Source: Hemicentrotus pulcherrimus
Taxonomy: Eukaryota; Echinodermata; Echinoidea; Camarodonta; Strongylocentrotidae
Length of the DNA stretch: 64,000 nucleotides
Assembly: GCA_003118195.1 (NCBI GenBank)
Contig: BEXV01000075.1
Span: forward strand, 252,501 to 316,500
Direction of reading: 5' to 3'
The position numbers and the translations under genes are program-made. Below are positions 1 through 13,100 of this stretch, piece after piece. Position 1 is the stretch's first letter. Each line of letters opens with the position of its first letter. The notes below the pieces were generated by a model. It worked only from the letters and a program-made list of their open reading frames with translations. It was not told the origin of the DNA and did no database searches.

Positions 1-951
1 AAGCATATGGAGATTATCCAACATATGCTGAAAGGAATGGGACTTTGTAAGGGAAGTGCTTCTGAAGTGCCTTTTGTCTTTTTAGGGAAATCTGGAATTA
101 GTTCTTCTAATCAACTTTATAATACTTATTTTGTTCAAAGATGATAGAACAGGTAACACATTTGATATATGTTTATATGACCCCAGGAACACTACCATCA
201 TGGTGTGTTGTTCAAGGAAATCTGAAAAAAAATTGTTATGAAATGTGATTTTGGTTGAAATCTTACAGGTTTTTCATAGTCTTCATTAGACTCTTACATG
301 CACCTACCTCTCTTAACATGAAGATGGAAGAACTTGATAATAATGAATATAAATTTAAGAGTTAACATGATAGAAAGCAAAACAAAACAAAACAAAAAGA
401 GGAGAAGCCAAAAGTACCGGTATTAGTTCTCACGATTCATGTTTATCGAGTTATTACTTCTTGCTTTCATTAGGAATGAAAGTTTGTACTGTCGCAATTT
501 TTTATCAAAAGTTTAGCAGGAAGTGAGGTTAAAACTGAAGGTTAAAAAGTCACAAATGAGGGTGGGAAACAATTAGTATGCCATGTTATTAATCTTAATC
601 TGTATTGTATCTGGCAATACATTTTTGTATTAACCAAAGACAGGTACCGGGGTATATGCCAGATTAGAAGATAGGTATGGTATGTACAAATATTAAATAA
701 ACATTTGCATACCTTGATCTGAACATGATATTTATATACTTTTTTTTCCTGAAATATGACTATCAAGTATTTACCCTTGGGTATTGGAATGATTCATTAC
801 TCAAAAGTTGCCATTAAAAATGTCAAAATTGTAAAATGAATTAATTTCCATATTTTCATTAAAAAAAGAAGAAAGGCCACAAAAAAATCAGTCATTACAT
901 AATCCTAACTAATGGATAAATACAGATGTATGTGCAGTCATTATGGTGCTT

Positions 952-1010
952 GGAGCCAAAAGGGCTTTAACATGTATAAATCTACATTGAGACAATGCCC
1001 TGCTGGCTCC
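952..1010. repeat. short dispersed hairpin repeat, copy A
   Basis: GGAGCCAAAAGGGCTTTAAC and, inverted, CAATGCCCTGCTGGCTCC form a 59-bp hairpin. The core matches the family seen at 16.6, 19.8, 24.3 and 24.4 kb, with AAACAAAT just outside the right arm corresponding to AAACAGAT elsewhere. Confidence 0.65.
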
Positions 1011-1717
1011 AAACAAATAAAGCATAAATCAATCATTTATAAATAATCAACTGAGGTAACCTTATACATGAAAACAAAAAAAAATTATAAATATGAAAAC
1101 ACTTCAAAGTAACAATAAAAAGTCTAACTTTAAGTTGCTGACATTCATGCATTTCATGTCTAGGCATTAAGTACAAATGTCGAGTCGAGACTCGCCTATT
1201 TGGATGGCCTGTGATTTATTTTGTCATATTATTATTGCTCCAAATTACCCCATATTACCCATATCTCCCAAACAGCTTCCAGCATTTTGATTGTATAATA
1301 AGAGTCAGGGGTCGCCAATTTCCTTATCAAGATAGAAATCATCGCCAAATTGCAAATTAATTTCACAAATTTACGTTCCCTCCCCATTTAACTCACTCAT
1401 TTCCTGTGTGGATCACAAAGTGTGAGGAGTTTGGTTGGGTAGTGCATATTATTTTTTTGAAATCCTGCCACCTTGTAATTTGTTGTGTGGATGGTTTTGT
1501 GGAGCTCATATTTAAAGCCCCACTGTCCTACTTGTAGCAACATGTACTTCCTCCCTCCATATAGAAAATTTCCCCAATCGGTGCCTGTTGGTCCCCCATG
1601 ATCCTCTTTTTCTTATGTTAGTTGAGAGCTGAGTCAATGAGAAAACCACCAGCCAGTGACCTCGCTGTGTGGTCTAATCCCTTCTGGCCCAGTAGTATTG
1701 ACGGTCTTTAAAGGTTT

Positions 1718-1751
1718 CCCTCTTACAAATTGTCCCTCTTACAAATTGTCC
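1718..1751. repeat. 17-bp direct tandem duplication
   Basis: CCCTCTTACAAATTGT with one linking T is present twice head to tail. Confidence 0.85.
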
Positions 1752-4140
1752 ATGCTGTATCCCATGCTATTTAAAATAAAGAAAAAAGTTAGTAGCTAAA
1801 ATGTTGGATTGATGTTTATCTTTGGAATCTGGAGAACAGCATATGCATAGATGGAATCCAATTTGCACACATTAGTTGTTGCTATGTCTGACATACCTCT
1901 GCTAGCTAAAGAATAGAATAGACTATTTTCATAATGTATCAAATTTAATGCACAAATCTGTGAGTAAGTGCCATGTTACAAATCATTTCATTCACCTGTT
2001 GCAGATAATTGAATTTCAAAATTCAGAATAGGAATTGCATACATAAATTGTTGCTAGGTAGGGCAAACATTATGGCTTGTCTTACCTTGCAACACAGAAT
2101 GTATGCGATTGGCATTCTGACTTATGAAATTAAATTATTAGATTAAATAATTTGTAACATGGCACTTAAAGACTTGTGCATTCATTTTTATTATATTATA
2201 GTACGAAAATGGCCTGTTATTGGGAAGATCAGGCTTCCACTAGGATTTTTTTCTATGACTTCCAGGGAGGATGATCGCTAGTTTCCAATTCTATTCTTTC
2301 ATGTCAACTTCTGCTGCATAGCACATTTGAGGTAATGTGCTCCATGATCCTGTTGGAACTCGACCACTCTCATTCACTTATTTATCTGTGTGCTTCTTCA
2401 GTTCAGCTATAGAGGGCAGCATTGCCCAGGAGTCCTGCGGCCCAGATCTCTCGGTGGTGCGATTTGCTTGGGGTCAAGCAAGCGCTAAGCTGTAGATGAC
2501 TGGGAGTGGAGGTTTAGATAAAATAGGGTGTTGAACCTGAGGATGATCATTAGATTTAGCAAGGATAATGCCTCACTCAACCATCCAGAGACAGTTCACC
2601 AAATTTAGAGTAAATCTGATTTTGAAATTATTTTCCTGGGGGATCATTTGGCCTGTCAGGTCATATCAGCTCTTTTATGGCATTAGGCCATCCCCCAAAT
2701 TAACTGGGCAAATGCTTCAAACTATTTTCAGACACATGCAAGCACCGCAATTTTTTCCTTTTCTCAGCCTATGACTTCCATCTTTTGAGATCAAATTAAG
2801 GTACCCTCATCATTGAGAAGTATTAGACAGGATCTTTTCCTTTTGTCTCTCATCTCTTTTCATTTCTGTAGAGCCAGGACGGAAAAGCAAAACCTTAAAT
2901 TTGGTTTGAAGTTTGTCGAACGTCCCCCTCCAGAGAGAGATATTATGATTTATGAACGATATCTAGTTTTTTTTTGGTGTATTTTTTGTTTCTCTCTTCC
3001 TGCCTCCGTCTCGCTTTACGCGGAATAGCCCGAAGACTGGGGCAGGGAGCGTAAGTGGACAATTTTGAAAATTTGCGCAGAATAAGCGAAATGCCACTCG
3101 TGGGAAATCAGAGGCTGATTAGCTGTAAATCGTTGGGAGAGCTGCACGATGACGAAGTTAAGAAGCTCAGAGATAGCAGGTATATAGAGAGAGTCAAGAC
3201 GGAAATATGGTTTGCCACAAATTTTCCCTGATTATCATAGCGGGCTTCTTCTTTCCCTCATGTAGGGTTGAGTTTCTGATTTATAGAGGGGGAGTAGTTT
3301 TGACAACGAAATGATGCATACAAGAATCATGTCCTCCTCCGTCAGAGACGCTCATCGCCACGGAAACCACACACCTTTCGTGTGTCTGTATATCATTATA
3401 TCACTCGCTGTATCATAGGTACATTCCCCAGAGAGCTGGATTATACAGCACCTGTGATTTATTAAAAAATGGCAAGATTACTGATGTATTGGATTAGATC
3501 TTGCTATATTCAGCATGGGCAGTAAATTATCTCGGACGCTATTCACTACAATCTTCCCTTTTTCAGTGAGGGACAGAGGGTTTCTTGATTAAAATGCCCT
3601 CATTGGGTAAAGTTGAAATATTAAGAGATGTTTTCAAGAAAGTAGCCAGGTCTAGTTTTATTGCAAATCGAAATGAGTGGTTTTCATATATGGAATAAAT
3701 CTTGCATGTAAACAAAATTTAATTACCGGTAGAGAAAATTAATCATGTAACTGTGCCTTGTGTGAGATTCTAGTTTCAGTGAGGGATGTTTTATCCCACT
3801 TAATTAATACACCAATCGATATTGCCTTCTCTGGTGAATGGTAGATATTAGTTTTGGGATCAGAGTAGATGAAATTGAGAACAATATTTTGTTCAACAAG
3901 AAGGAAATTGTTGTGGGAATTTTCAGGAAAGGTAAGTCGGCGAATCGACTCGCGGGACGGCGTCGTTGTTGCTTGGACTGGAACATCTCGGTTGTCGGGC
4001 AGGGTATGAAACAAGACGGGTCAAGGAGGAAGTAGAAAGAGGGGTGGGAATATTGAATTATAACTGTGCCACTAGAATTTACACCCGAGAAAGGAGAGGG
4101 GGACTGGGAAAGAGAAAGTAGCGGAGGTTGTCATATGTAT

Positions 4141-7140
4141 TGAACCGTTCCAGTTTATTGAACAGACGTCCGTCATTTTCTCCTCCTCCGTCTTCCCTTA
4201 CGTGAAGACAAAAATCTCCAATTCAACAAGGGTCTGTTTTTTATTTTCTCTCCCTCTCGGTCTCTGATTGACACGAGATCCAATCTCCTACAAGAGGGCA
4301 GTTCATGCTTTCTTCATTTGACACCCAATACACTTCTCCCCTCTGTGTTCCTCGATTGATGCGGAACACCGCTTTTCCAACTCCACTGTTTTTTTCTCTC
4401 TCCCGTGCATCGGCAAGAACTTTATCCTCTTACCCCTATCTCTCTTTTCTCTGGATGATAAGATACCTATACATGAATTCATGTCAACTCTCGCTACCCA
4501 CGTCTGTTTTTTCCTCTCTCTCTCTGCGCTCCTTGCCAACCAGCGTCTCTCCTTCCCCTCTCAAATCGTCCTCTCCGCGGAGCACAGATTTCTTTACGTT
4601 GCGCCCCGCTCAATTATTCATTCGGAAGCAACTGGAGATGACGGCTTGGACACTGTTACACCGAACCTCTTTTCCCATGCCATTAAATTTTTATCTCGTC
4701 TTCGATTCTCACCGGTTCTCCCTTTTTTCCATTTTCAAGGCGCTTGGTAGGTTGACACATTTCTGCTCCGCCAAAGTGCCTCGTTTGGTTTCATCCAAGA
4801 AAAACAGTTATTCTAGGCACGGATTGTAACAACACTTGTTGCTCTTTCATTCAAGTCAAGAGTGGCTCTCATAAATACGCAATGACGGCATGTCACAATA
4901 TTTGTCATATATGTGCGGTCCCAGTCCGCCAAGTGCCAGGGGAGAAGCCATATGTGCAGTCTGACGTCTGTCATCCCATCCCAAAATATTCATAATATTT
5001 AAGAAATCAAAGCTATCACAAAGTATCGGATATTCAAACACAATTCTTACTCATCTACTCATATTTATGTTGTGTCTATTCACTCAATTTCAGCCATTAA
5101 AAATCTTTAAACCCCGTTTTGGTTTCTCTAAAGACAGGACCATCAGTCATTCAGTCACTTGTGTTTTTGTTTTTGTTTAGTTCTGTTTACCACTTGGCAA
5201 TCGAATTGAAACTTTTTCTTCGAACTCTGGGCACAGTTTTTTGCAATCCAATGAAATCCTGCTTTTTTTCATATATGATTGCAATTGTCCTAGAGGTCTT
5301 CTGTTCATGGAAACAACAAGAAATGCTCTGCAATTTTCTCGCTCAGGAAAGAGAGAAGAAGCTCACCTTTTTATGTTATCAATCTTTCTAAAAACCCAAC
5401 TTGCCCGGAGAGCACAAAGAACGCAGATCATATAATTTCCCTGGAAGGCCCAAAGAAAATCAGAACATTCGAGAGAGACTAAAGGAGGGTTGTAACCCAA
5501 CCCCCCACAAATGAAATAATTGCAAGCAATATTGATAAGTTGGCTATTGGACTCGGTGTCGTATGTCTCCCCGCTTTTCTAGTGTAATAAGCGACAAATT
5601 CCTTTACTCAATATCCGAGGGTAGGGAGGGGATGAAAGTCACCGGGCAGTCAGTCTTTGGTCTTCTTGTTCTTTGTGCGTCGTCGATACATCGCTCCCAA
5701 GGAAAGCTGGCGTTGTGATCGTTGGTTGCTCTACTTCTTTGTTAGCCCTACCTCTCCCAGGCATCAAACAATTTTCCATCTCTAATTACACTCTGCTCCC
5801 ATGATTTCTTTTTTCCTCCAACTGTCTTGCTTTTTTTCCATTTCGTCTTGATATGTTTCTTTCCACCGGTTCCCAGCATTTGCTGCAATGCCATGTCATT
5901 TTCTTTATGTCTCTCTTCTAGGTTTCAATGGTTTCTTGATATTCATGTTTTTTGATAATTCTCAGAGTAATTTTGTATTCCTTCATTATATTTTCTGTAT
6001 TTTTGGTCTATTTATCCATATCTGTCCCTTTTCCTGTTTAGCAAAGTCCTTGATATAGTAGGTGCAAGATATTATTTGAATATAGGCCATTTTCCCCCTT
6101 TTTCATTTGATACCTTTTGCCTGGTTTTTTTAATTAAACCACTTCGGAAGGGGGGGGGCTTTTATGTAATGATTGCCACATTAAATGTTATACATTTCAT
6201 TTCATTCTACATCATTCTATTGTTTTGTTTTTATTCATTTCTCTTTTACTGTCTGTTTCCTATTCTGTCTTATTATGCTGCCCTAAAGGTTCTATTTCAT
6301 TTTTACCTTCTTTTTACAGTTATACAAACTTCAATTTTCTTTTTACATCCTCACCATCCATCTCCCATCCCTGCAAATCTTAAGAGGAGAGACCACTCTT
6401 CCAGAGCTTTCCTCCTCCACCACCCTCCTCCCCTCTACCACCCTCCTCCCCTCTACCAGGTCTCTCCTCCCAGGTCCTGCCACCGGTGTCACTCATATTC
6501 CATTTTGGCTCCGGGGTTGCCACAGGTCCCTATTGTCAGCTCTTGATACAACAATACTATTGTTTACATTGCCCTTCTCATAGCTTCATTCCATAAAAAA
6601 CTTATATTCGCCCTCTCCAATCTGTTTATTTTTCCTCCTCATTTTCCCTTTCATTTCGACGACATTGAGGCATCCATGTCCAAGTGTTTCTCCCAAAAAG
6701 TAGCAATGGTTCTCCAGCGCTCCTTTCTCCTATCTCCGTCCTACCCAGTAAACTCATTGGAATACCAGATGAAAGTTTCACGCTAATCCTCATTGTCGCA
6801 GCTATTGCTTCTTTCGTAACCCTTGGCGATTAAATACGAGTTGGGCTAGCAAAATTGCATGAAAAACAGTATGAAATTTGATTTTGAGATGGTGTCAGTT
6901 TCCTCCAGACTTTTCTTTTCGCACAAAAGATTGCCTATTGTCTTCAGTTACGCTCTGTTTTTGTTCAGGTGTGTATTACGCTGCCTCTTTCTGCAGTCGG
7001 GCTAAAGGTGTCTGGAGAAAAAGGCTTTAGAAACGCTGGGGTTCAGGCAATGCTCTGACGATTGTCAACTGCTGAGAAAATATTTATGATTATGGAAATG
7101 TCCTCCAAGCTGTTTGACTGTCAAGGGGTAGTTTTCTCAG
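4141..7140. other. non-coding with pyrimidine-rich tracts
   Basis: CT-rich stretches at about 4180-4560, 5740-5870 and 6080-6470 give several open frames with Ser/Leu/Phe-rich, low-complexity translations and no recognisable domain. No gene is supported. Confidence 0.5.
6418..6456. repeat. 18-bp tandem duplication in a C-rich stretch
   Basis: CCACCCTCCTCCCCTCTA occurs twice in tandem. Confidence 0.85.
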
Positions 7141-10100
7141 AGAGTAGGAGAATTGAAAAGAAGAAATTAAAAATAGAGAGCATAATAGATTAGAAGTAGG
7201 ACTGTAAGCGAAAGGAGTGAGAGGAGAGAGGGGATGATAGAGCGAAGAAGAGAAATCATAAAAGTTTGTTGAAGGAAGATTTTGTTTTTAAGTGTTTTTC
7301 TCCAATTCATGCTTGCAGCCATTTTAGTTATACATATATCAACATTTCCTTGAATTATTCTCATTTACCAATCATGGTCGCATGAGTAATCATGATTTTC
7401 TGCAACAATTTTCAACCCACTCCTTTTGTTTTCAATGTGCTCCTATGTTATGCAATAACAGGAAGTCAAGTCATCTCGAGCTAAATTCAATGTGTGAATT
7501 GAAATTGCTTGAATTCCTTGAAGTACTCAATTAGTATACTGGCTTGCTTTATTACAAGGGGTTTATATCCTCTATCAGTGGTAAATACATATTTCCTGGT
7601 AAGATAACAATGAGTAAGAAATATCCTTCTCTTTTGATCCATAAACTAAGCTTTGGAATTTGGATACAAAGCTTCTTTTTTTGTCATACGTGCTGTTGTT
7701 TTCTCTCGATACTGTCGAGAGGGATACTTCATAGGTCTTTGTCCAATTATACATGTATGTCTATTCCCAAACAAATATGTGTACCATACCAATCGCACAA
7801 ACCCAATTCCTTTTTATAAGTCCAATTCTACAAAAATCACACATATTTAATGTGTGTTGCATGGGGTCACTGACATCCATCTTTTTAGGAAAAGCTTGAT
7901 TTTTTTTTCCAGGAAAGAGACCCCTCCGTACTACAAGTCAAACAATGTAACATTACAATGTACAATACTAATGGCCAGCTTGGTCAACTTTAAAAGAACT
8001 TCTGTTTAAGTGACCACTGACCACCAAAGTTGGTACTCAAGGAACCATTATCTTTTTTTAGTCATCTTCTCATTCAATCGCTGTATATTTATTGTTATCA
8101 TTTTAAGGGAAAGGGCAGATGAGACTTTTTTGTTCTCAAATTGATTAATTGTTGATGGCCATTAGTCAAGTCATGCAGTTATAACAAGTGCCAGTTGCAT
8201 TTAGAAATAAAGGAGATGGTACGACAACGCGCCCATGCCATAGATTTGAAATACCTACTCGTAATTTCTAATTAATGACTGCCATTTTTAATGCCTGATG
8301 AGCACAGTTACATAAAATGCCACCATCAGATAGAAAATGGAGGTCTGTCCTTATGGAAGGTTCTTCATAATTAGCAAATAATTGGCTTTATCTCTGGTAA
8401 AATCTAATTCTCCCACTCCAGATATGTTTTGATCGCTACCATATGTTGTCTCTTGCTGTAAGTACCTTTGAATAGAATGTTGATATGCGTCAAGGAGGGC
8501 ACTCTTAATATGAAGTATGTTTTTCTGTAATTAGTAGCCAGTGCTGGAAGTAATTGTTATGTCCTTATGATAGAGATCTGTTCATTATTCAAAAGATTTT
8601 AACGACCAGGGGATGGGAGGGGAGGGGTTGGTATCTGAAACTGCGCAATGCATTGCAGAACTCCATGTAACTATAAGGCTTGATTGTTTATGCTTAATGT
8701 TGGCCATGTGTCTACACTCCCAGTTTAATTAATGAAATTAATTAGCAATGCTGGAGAACATCTGTCCTCGACCAGTTTCCAGAGTGGATCTTAATTTTAG
8801 GCATCTTTGTGAAGAATATGGGTTTTTTTAAATCTTGAGAGTAAGGGCAGTGCGATGATGATCAAAATAGAGGTAACTAGGCCAGGGGTTTTTCAGTATG
8901 ATTGAATGTAACACACAATGGATGTAATTAATAGGTCTACCGTCTTTGGTTTATATTTAGCTTACTGGTTAAATAATTATATTCATCGTGGTGGAATGCT
9001 ACAGCAGCGACATAGAACATTTGACGTTCATGGTCGTAGGTCAGAGCATTCAGAGTTGAAAAAACAGAAGTATGCGCATGTCTGATGAATAAATAAATAA
9101 AATGTTGGAGGTATTGTTTATATAATAATCATGTATAGCCCACTAATATTTTAGGTTTTGATTACCCAATGTACATTGTTGAGTTTAAGTGTAACATATG
9201 AAAGCTATCAATTTTTGTTTTTGTGTGTGTGGAGAAAACGATAGAAGCACTATAAAGTAAATGAGAAACCAAGAAAACACATCTGTGCAAACAAATATAC
9301 AAATTATGTTTCTTTTTCCTTGTGTCTTGATCACTAAAAATGTCCTGACCATGAGTCATTACAGACTATTCATTAAGTTAGTGATTAAATCCCATCTTAA
9401 TTTTTTTGTCTCCAATCTATTCAAATTGCATTCTCTGTATGTGTACCCTCTTATCAGAGTGTAATCCTCTTTTTATGGTCTAATCCTTCACCCATTTTAT
9501 AATATCACAAGACCCCACATTAAGACATGCAGTATGCACAGAGCAAAACCAATGCATTGCATACCACAATGTTGATTCAATGGTCAATTTCCTGGTACAG
9601 GCCAAATACAGATATGAATAGCTGGGGTGCATAACGCATAGTTAATCAAATGGTCACTCTGAATGGTCAGTTTGGGGGGGTTTACTGCCCTTTGTCCAGC
9701 CCACAATGGGTCTCCATGGTTCTAGGGTGTATGATTATGCAATGTACCCCTCTGGGCCACTGATTCCTAACAATGAGATGGTTTTTGGAATATTTTTGGT
9801 TGTTCAGGGGTGTGTTTTGTTTGGATAAAATAATTTGGAAGGGGTTAAAGGGGTGGCATTGACTTGCAGTGAGTGGATAGTTTATATTGACAATATGGAT
9901 AGCTGTGTTTATGGCTTGGTAATAGAGATTAGCTTGACCAAGTGGATTAATCCGTCAGCTCAAGGCTAAGGTGCACTTGTAATTGACCATGTAGTGAACA
10001 TGGTCTCTGAAATTGTTCCGTGTAAAGACCAATGTCCAGTCCTGTTTAGAATCAGAAGCCCAACAATAAAACAAGTTAATGGGTGTGATTGAGGAGCCGT

Positions 10101-13100
10101 ATAAGTAGGTTGTTCAAAGTCCATATCATTACATATTAATATTTTTTATATAATTATAATATATCATATTAATATATATTTGTGATACCTGTATCAGAAG
10201 TATCAAATATGCAAAATCTATGCTAGAAAATCGATATGATCAGATTGTCATTGATAGTTACATAATAGGTTTCTCATTAATTATCCTTTATTAAATTTGC
10301 ATATATTCATGCCTGTGGAAACTGGAATGTTAGGCTGACATTAAAGGGCTCCAATAATGCAAATTTCACTTTTCTATTTGGGAATTGGCATACAAGTACT
10401 TACATGCCAAACAACAGAAAGTAATATTTCAAACATGATGAAGGAAATATGAAAACATCAACAAGTTGGCTGAACGAGTGTACAATTTACTGTTAGAGAA
10501 GTGTGGCCTTCCACAGGCTTACACATTTTAAAGATAAAACTATAGAATGGGACTCAACTCAAAATCTTTGTGATCATTTCCTATTAATCACATATGGCAT
10601 AAAAAGGAAGTAGTGCTGCCATACATGCATACCAGTGGGGAATGATCCATCATTTCAGGTAAAAGTCAACATTCAATTTCCTGATGGGTAAATAGATTGT
10701 CAGAATATACTTCTTGTTGGTGGCTAAATTAATTGCAATTTCTCGTGTCTGTGAATCATATTCATAGACGACAATGAAATTTGGTTTGAGAACAATAACA
10801 GGATTTGGTCAAGAAAATATGCAATTATTCTCATAAATCAGCAATCTGTCCTAAAAATATATAAGAGTTCAAGTTTACCGGTATATCATTTTTCCCTTTA
10901 AAAGCATACTGGTAGGCCTACAATTAAAATCATATTGTGTCATTGCACTATTATGATGAATTTGAAGATCCTTCTGACAGTAATTTTACATGAAGATATG
11001 TAATGAAACAGCTACTTCTCTAAGATCAGAATGATTAACAAATAGTTTTGATTCACGTCAAAACTATGGTAGATTTACTAAAAGATTGTCTTTTATGCAT
11101 GATATACATACATATTACTGTAGGTGAGTTTTACAAGTACTGCCTTTGTGTGTAGTGTTGCTTTATGAGAGGGGTTTATGGCTTTATGAGCCATAGTTGG
11201 GAAGACTAACAAACAAACTAAGATTAATTTTTCTTTCCTTCCATCCAAGGAGGCAGCAGCCGTCCGCCCTTTATCTCATTTGTAAAAAGGCGTCGCGGTC
11301 AAGCCACCAAGCATTGGGAGGACAAATATTTATTAGACGCTGTTATGCAACAAGGAATTTCTCATCAGGAAGTCTAATGAATATGTGTTATTGGCAGTTT
11401 AATTTATGGAAAGGTAAATTGGCTGGTTATTATTGAAATGATGTCAGAGGGGGGCTGTGTATGAATCTTGGTGGTCTTGCGTAGGGTTGGGCGGAGATGG
11501 AGGAAATGAGAAGAGCAAGAGCACGTTGCTCGAATCAATACCTGAACAAAGCAAAGAGAAATTGATTGTGTTATTCATCATGGTGACAAACTCGCCACGA
11601 TGAGGAATATGAAATGAAGATGCAGTGGGGGAGAATTGACAATCAGATATTATTAAGTTTAGTGTTGATGAGCTTACGTAAGCATGCTTGCAAAGTCAAG
11701 TCTTAATTTCAAGTCACAGTCTCGTCCATTTCTTGTCTAATTTCCCATGATCTAGTTCTGCTCCATCTGTTTCCCCTCTTTTTAAGCCTCTGTGATACAG
11801 AAGATAAGCCATCGGAACGATGGGAAGGAAAAATTGAACCCTTTTAAATAAAAAGTACCCAAACTTGTAAAGAAAGCAGCATTTAGGTGGTTATAATGAG
11901 GAATTCAAGCAAGCCCTAAAAGCTTTTCTTTATTGCTTTTGATGATAACAGTAAGATGCTTTGTGATTCATATAAACTGTGCTTAACGGCAGAGATAGGA
12001 GCTAACTTGATATTACAAAACCGGGTTGTTTTTAGGACTCTGATCGAGTCGACTGGAAGAGGAGTTTGTTTATCAAGTAAATACATGTAGAAAGTAATAA
12101 AAGCCCAATAATACTGTGGTCATTTTAGTAAGTTTCTTAATTTTGAGAGAGTAAAACGGGGGAGGAAACAAGGCGATGAGAACTGGAGAGGAAGGTGATT
12201 TGTACTTCTCCAGAGGTCATTTTACTTCGATAGAATCCGAATCGTCCCAAGCATGGCCGCGGGGCATGCTATCACACTAAACGATCCTACAAGAAACTGT
12301 TGCTCCTTGCGCAACAACGGGCTAACTACAATTTAGACGCAATCATGCTCAGAAAATGTTTCACTTTTTCTTCTTCTGCCACCTTCCATTTTTTTTTTTT
12401 TTTGTCGTTCTCCCGTAAGAGGGTTTTTGACTGTTTTTGTCCAGTGTATCCCCGGGGCTTGGCATATGTTCCTGGGCATGATGGGTGAGAGTCTTTTGGT
12501 GTTTTGGTTGGCGTGAAAGCAATGAAGGAGCAATGAAGAGGCAAAGGAACGGGGCGTTTCAGGTTGGCTGGATGATGAGGCATGTATCATTATAAATAAC
12601 ACACACCTGAAGTTCTTGATGGAAATTTTAGTGTGGGATGAAGAAAAAAATAAGGGGTCAGTCAGAAAAGGACTGGAGGAAAACGTGATGGGAATTGAAT
12701 GGAGAGGAACAAAACAAGACAGGCCGGGATGGATTTAGGTTGGATAAAGAACCTATTAAGCGAATATCTTGTAAGCACCAAACAGCAGAGCTTGGAAAAC
12801 AAAAAACAATGCTTTTATATACAAGGTACATTTTAAGTACATGACTTCACCATGTGGAGTGGTTATCTGTGGGGTTTCACTGGATACTTCTGTGAATCGC
12901 TTGTTGTTTTTGAAAAAGGTCAGAGAGCTGAATTTGGAAAGAATCAAAGCGAATATCTTTCATTATTCAGAGAGCTGGTCGAAAACAACAACACTGTCCT
13001 TGTAATTTCAAGAAAAACTTAAGTAAAGGTAGCGGGTCCATCAAGGAGCAACTCAGCACCCTTCGTTTTGGCTGTGATACCGCTCCAATTCGGCAGGAGA

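Larger units (their letters stand above)
1..4140. other. non-coding, AT-rich
   Basis: No exon recognised on either strand. It contains the hairpin repeat at 952 and a tandem duplication at 1718. Presumed intron 1 or 5' regulatory DNA of spalt, by position only. Confidence 0.5.

Noticed and set aside
4305..4829. 174-codon + strand frame rich in Ser, Leu and Phe
   Set aside because: Pyrimidine-rich composition explains it. No family resemblance and no splice pattern.
6076..6546. 156-codon + strand frame with hydrophobic and His/Pro-rich parts
   Set aside because: T-rich DNA followed by a C-rich tandem duplication. No recognisable protein.
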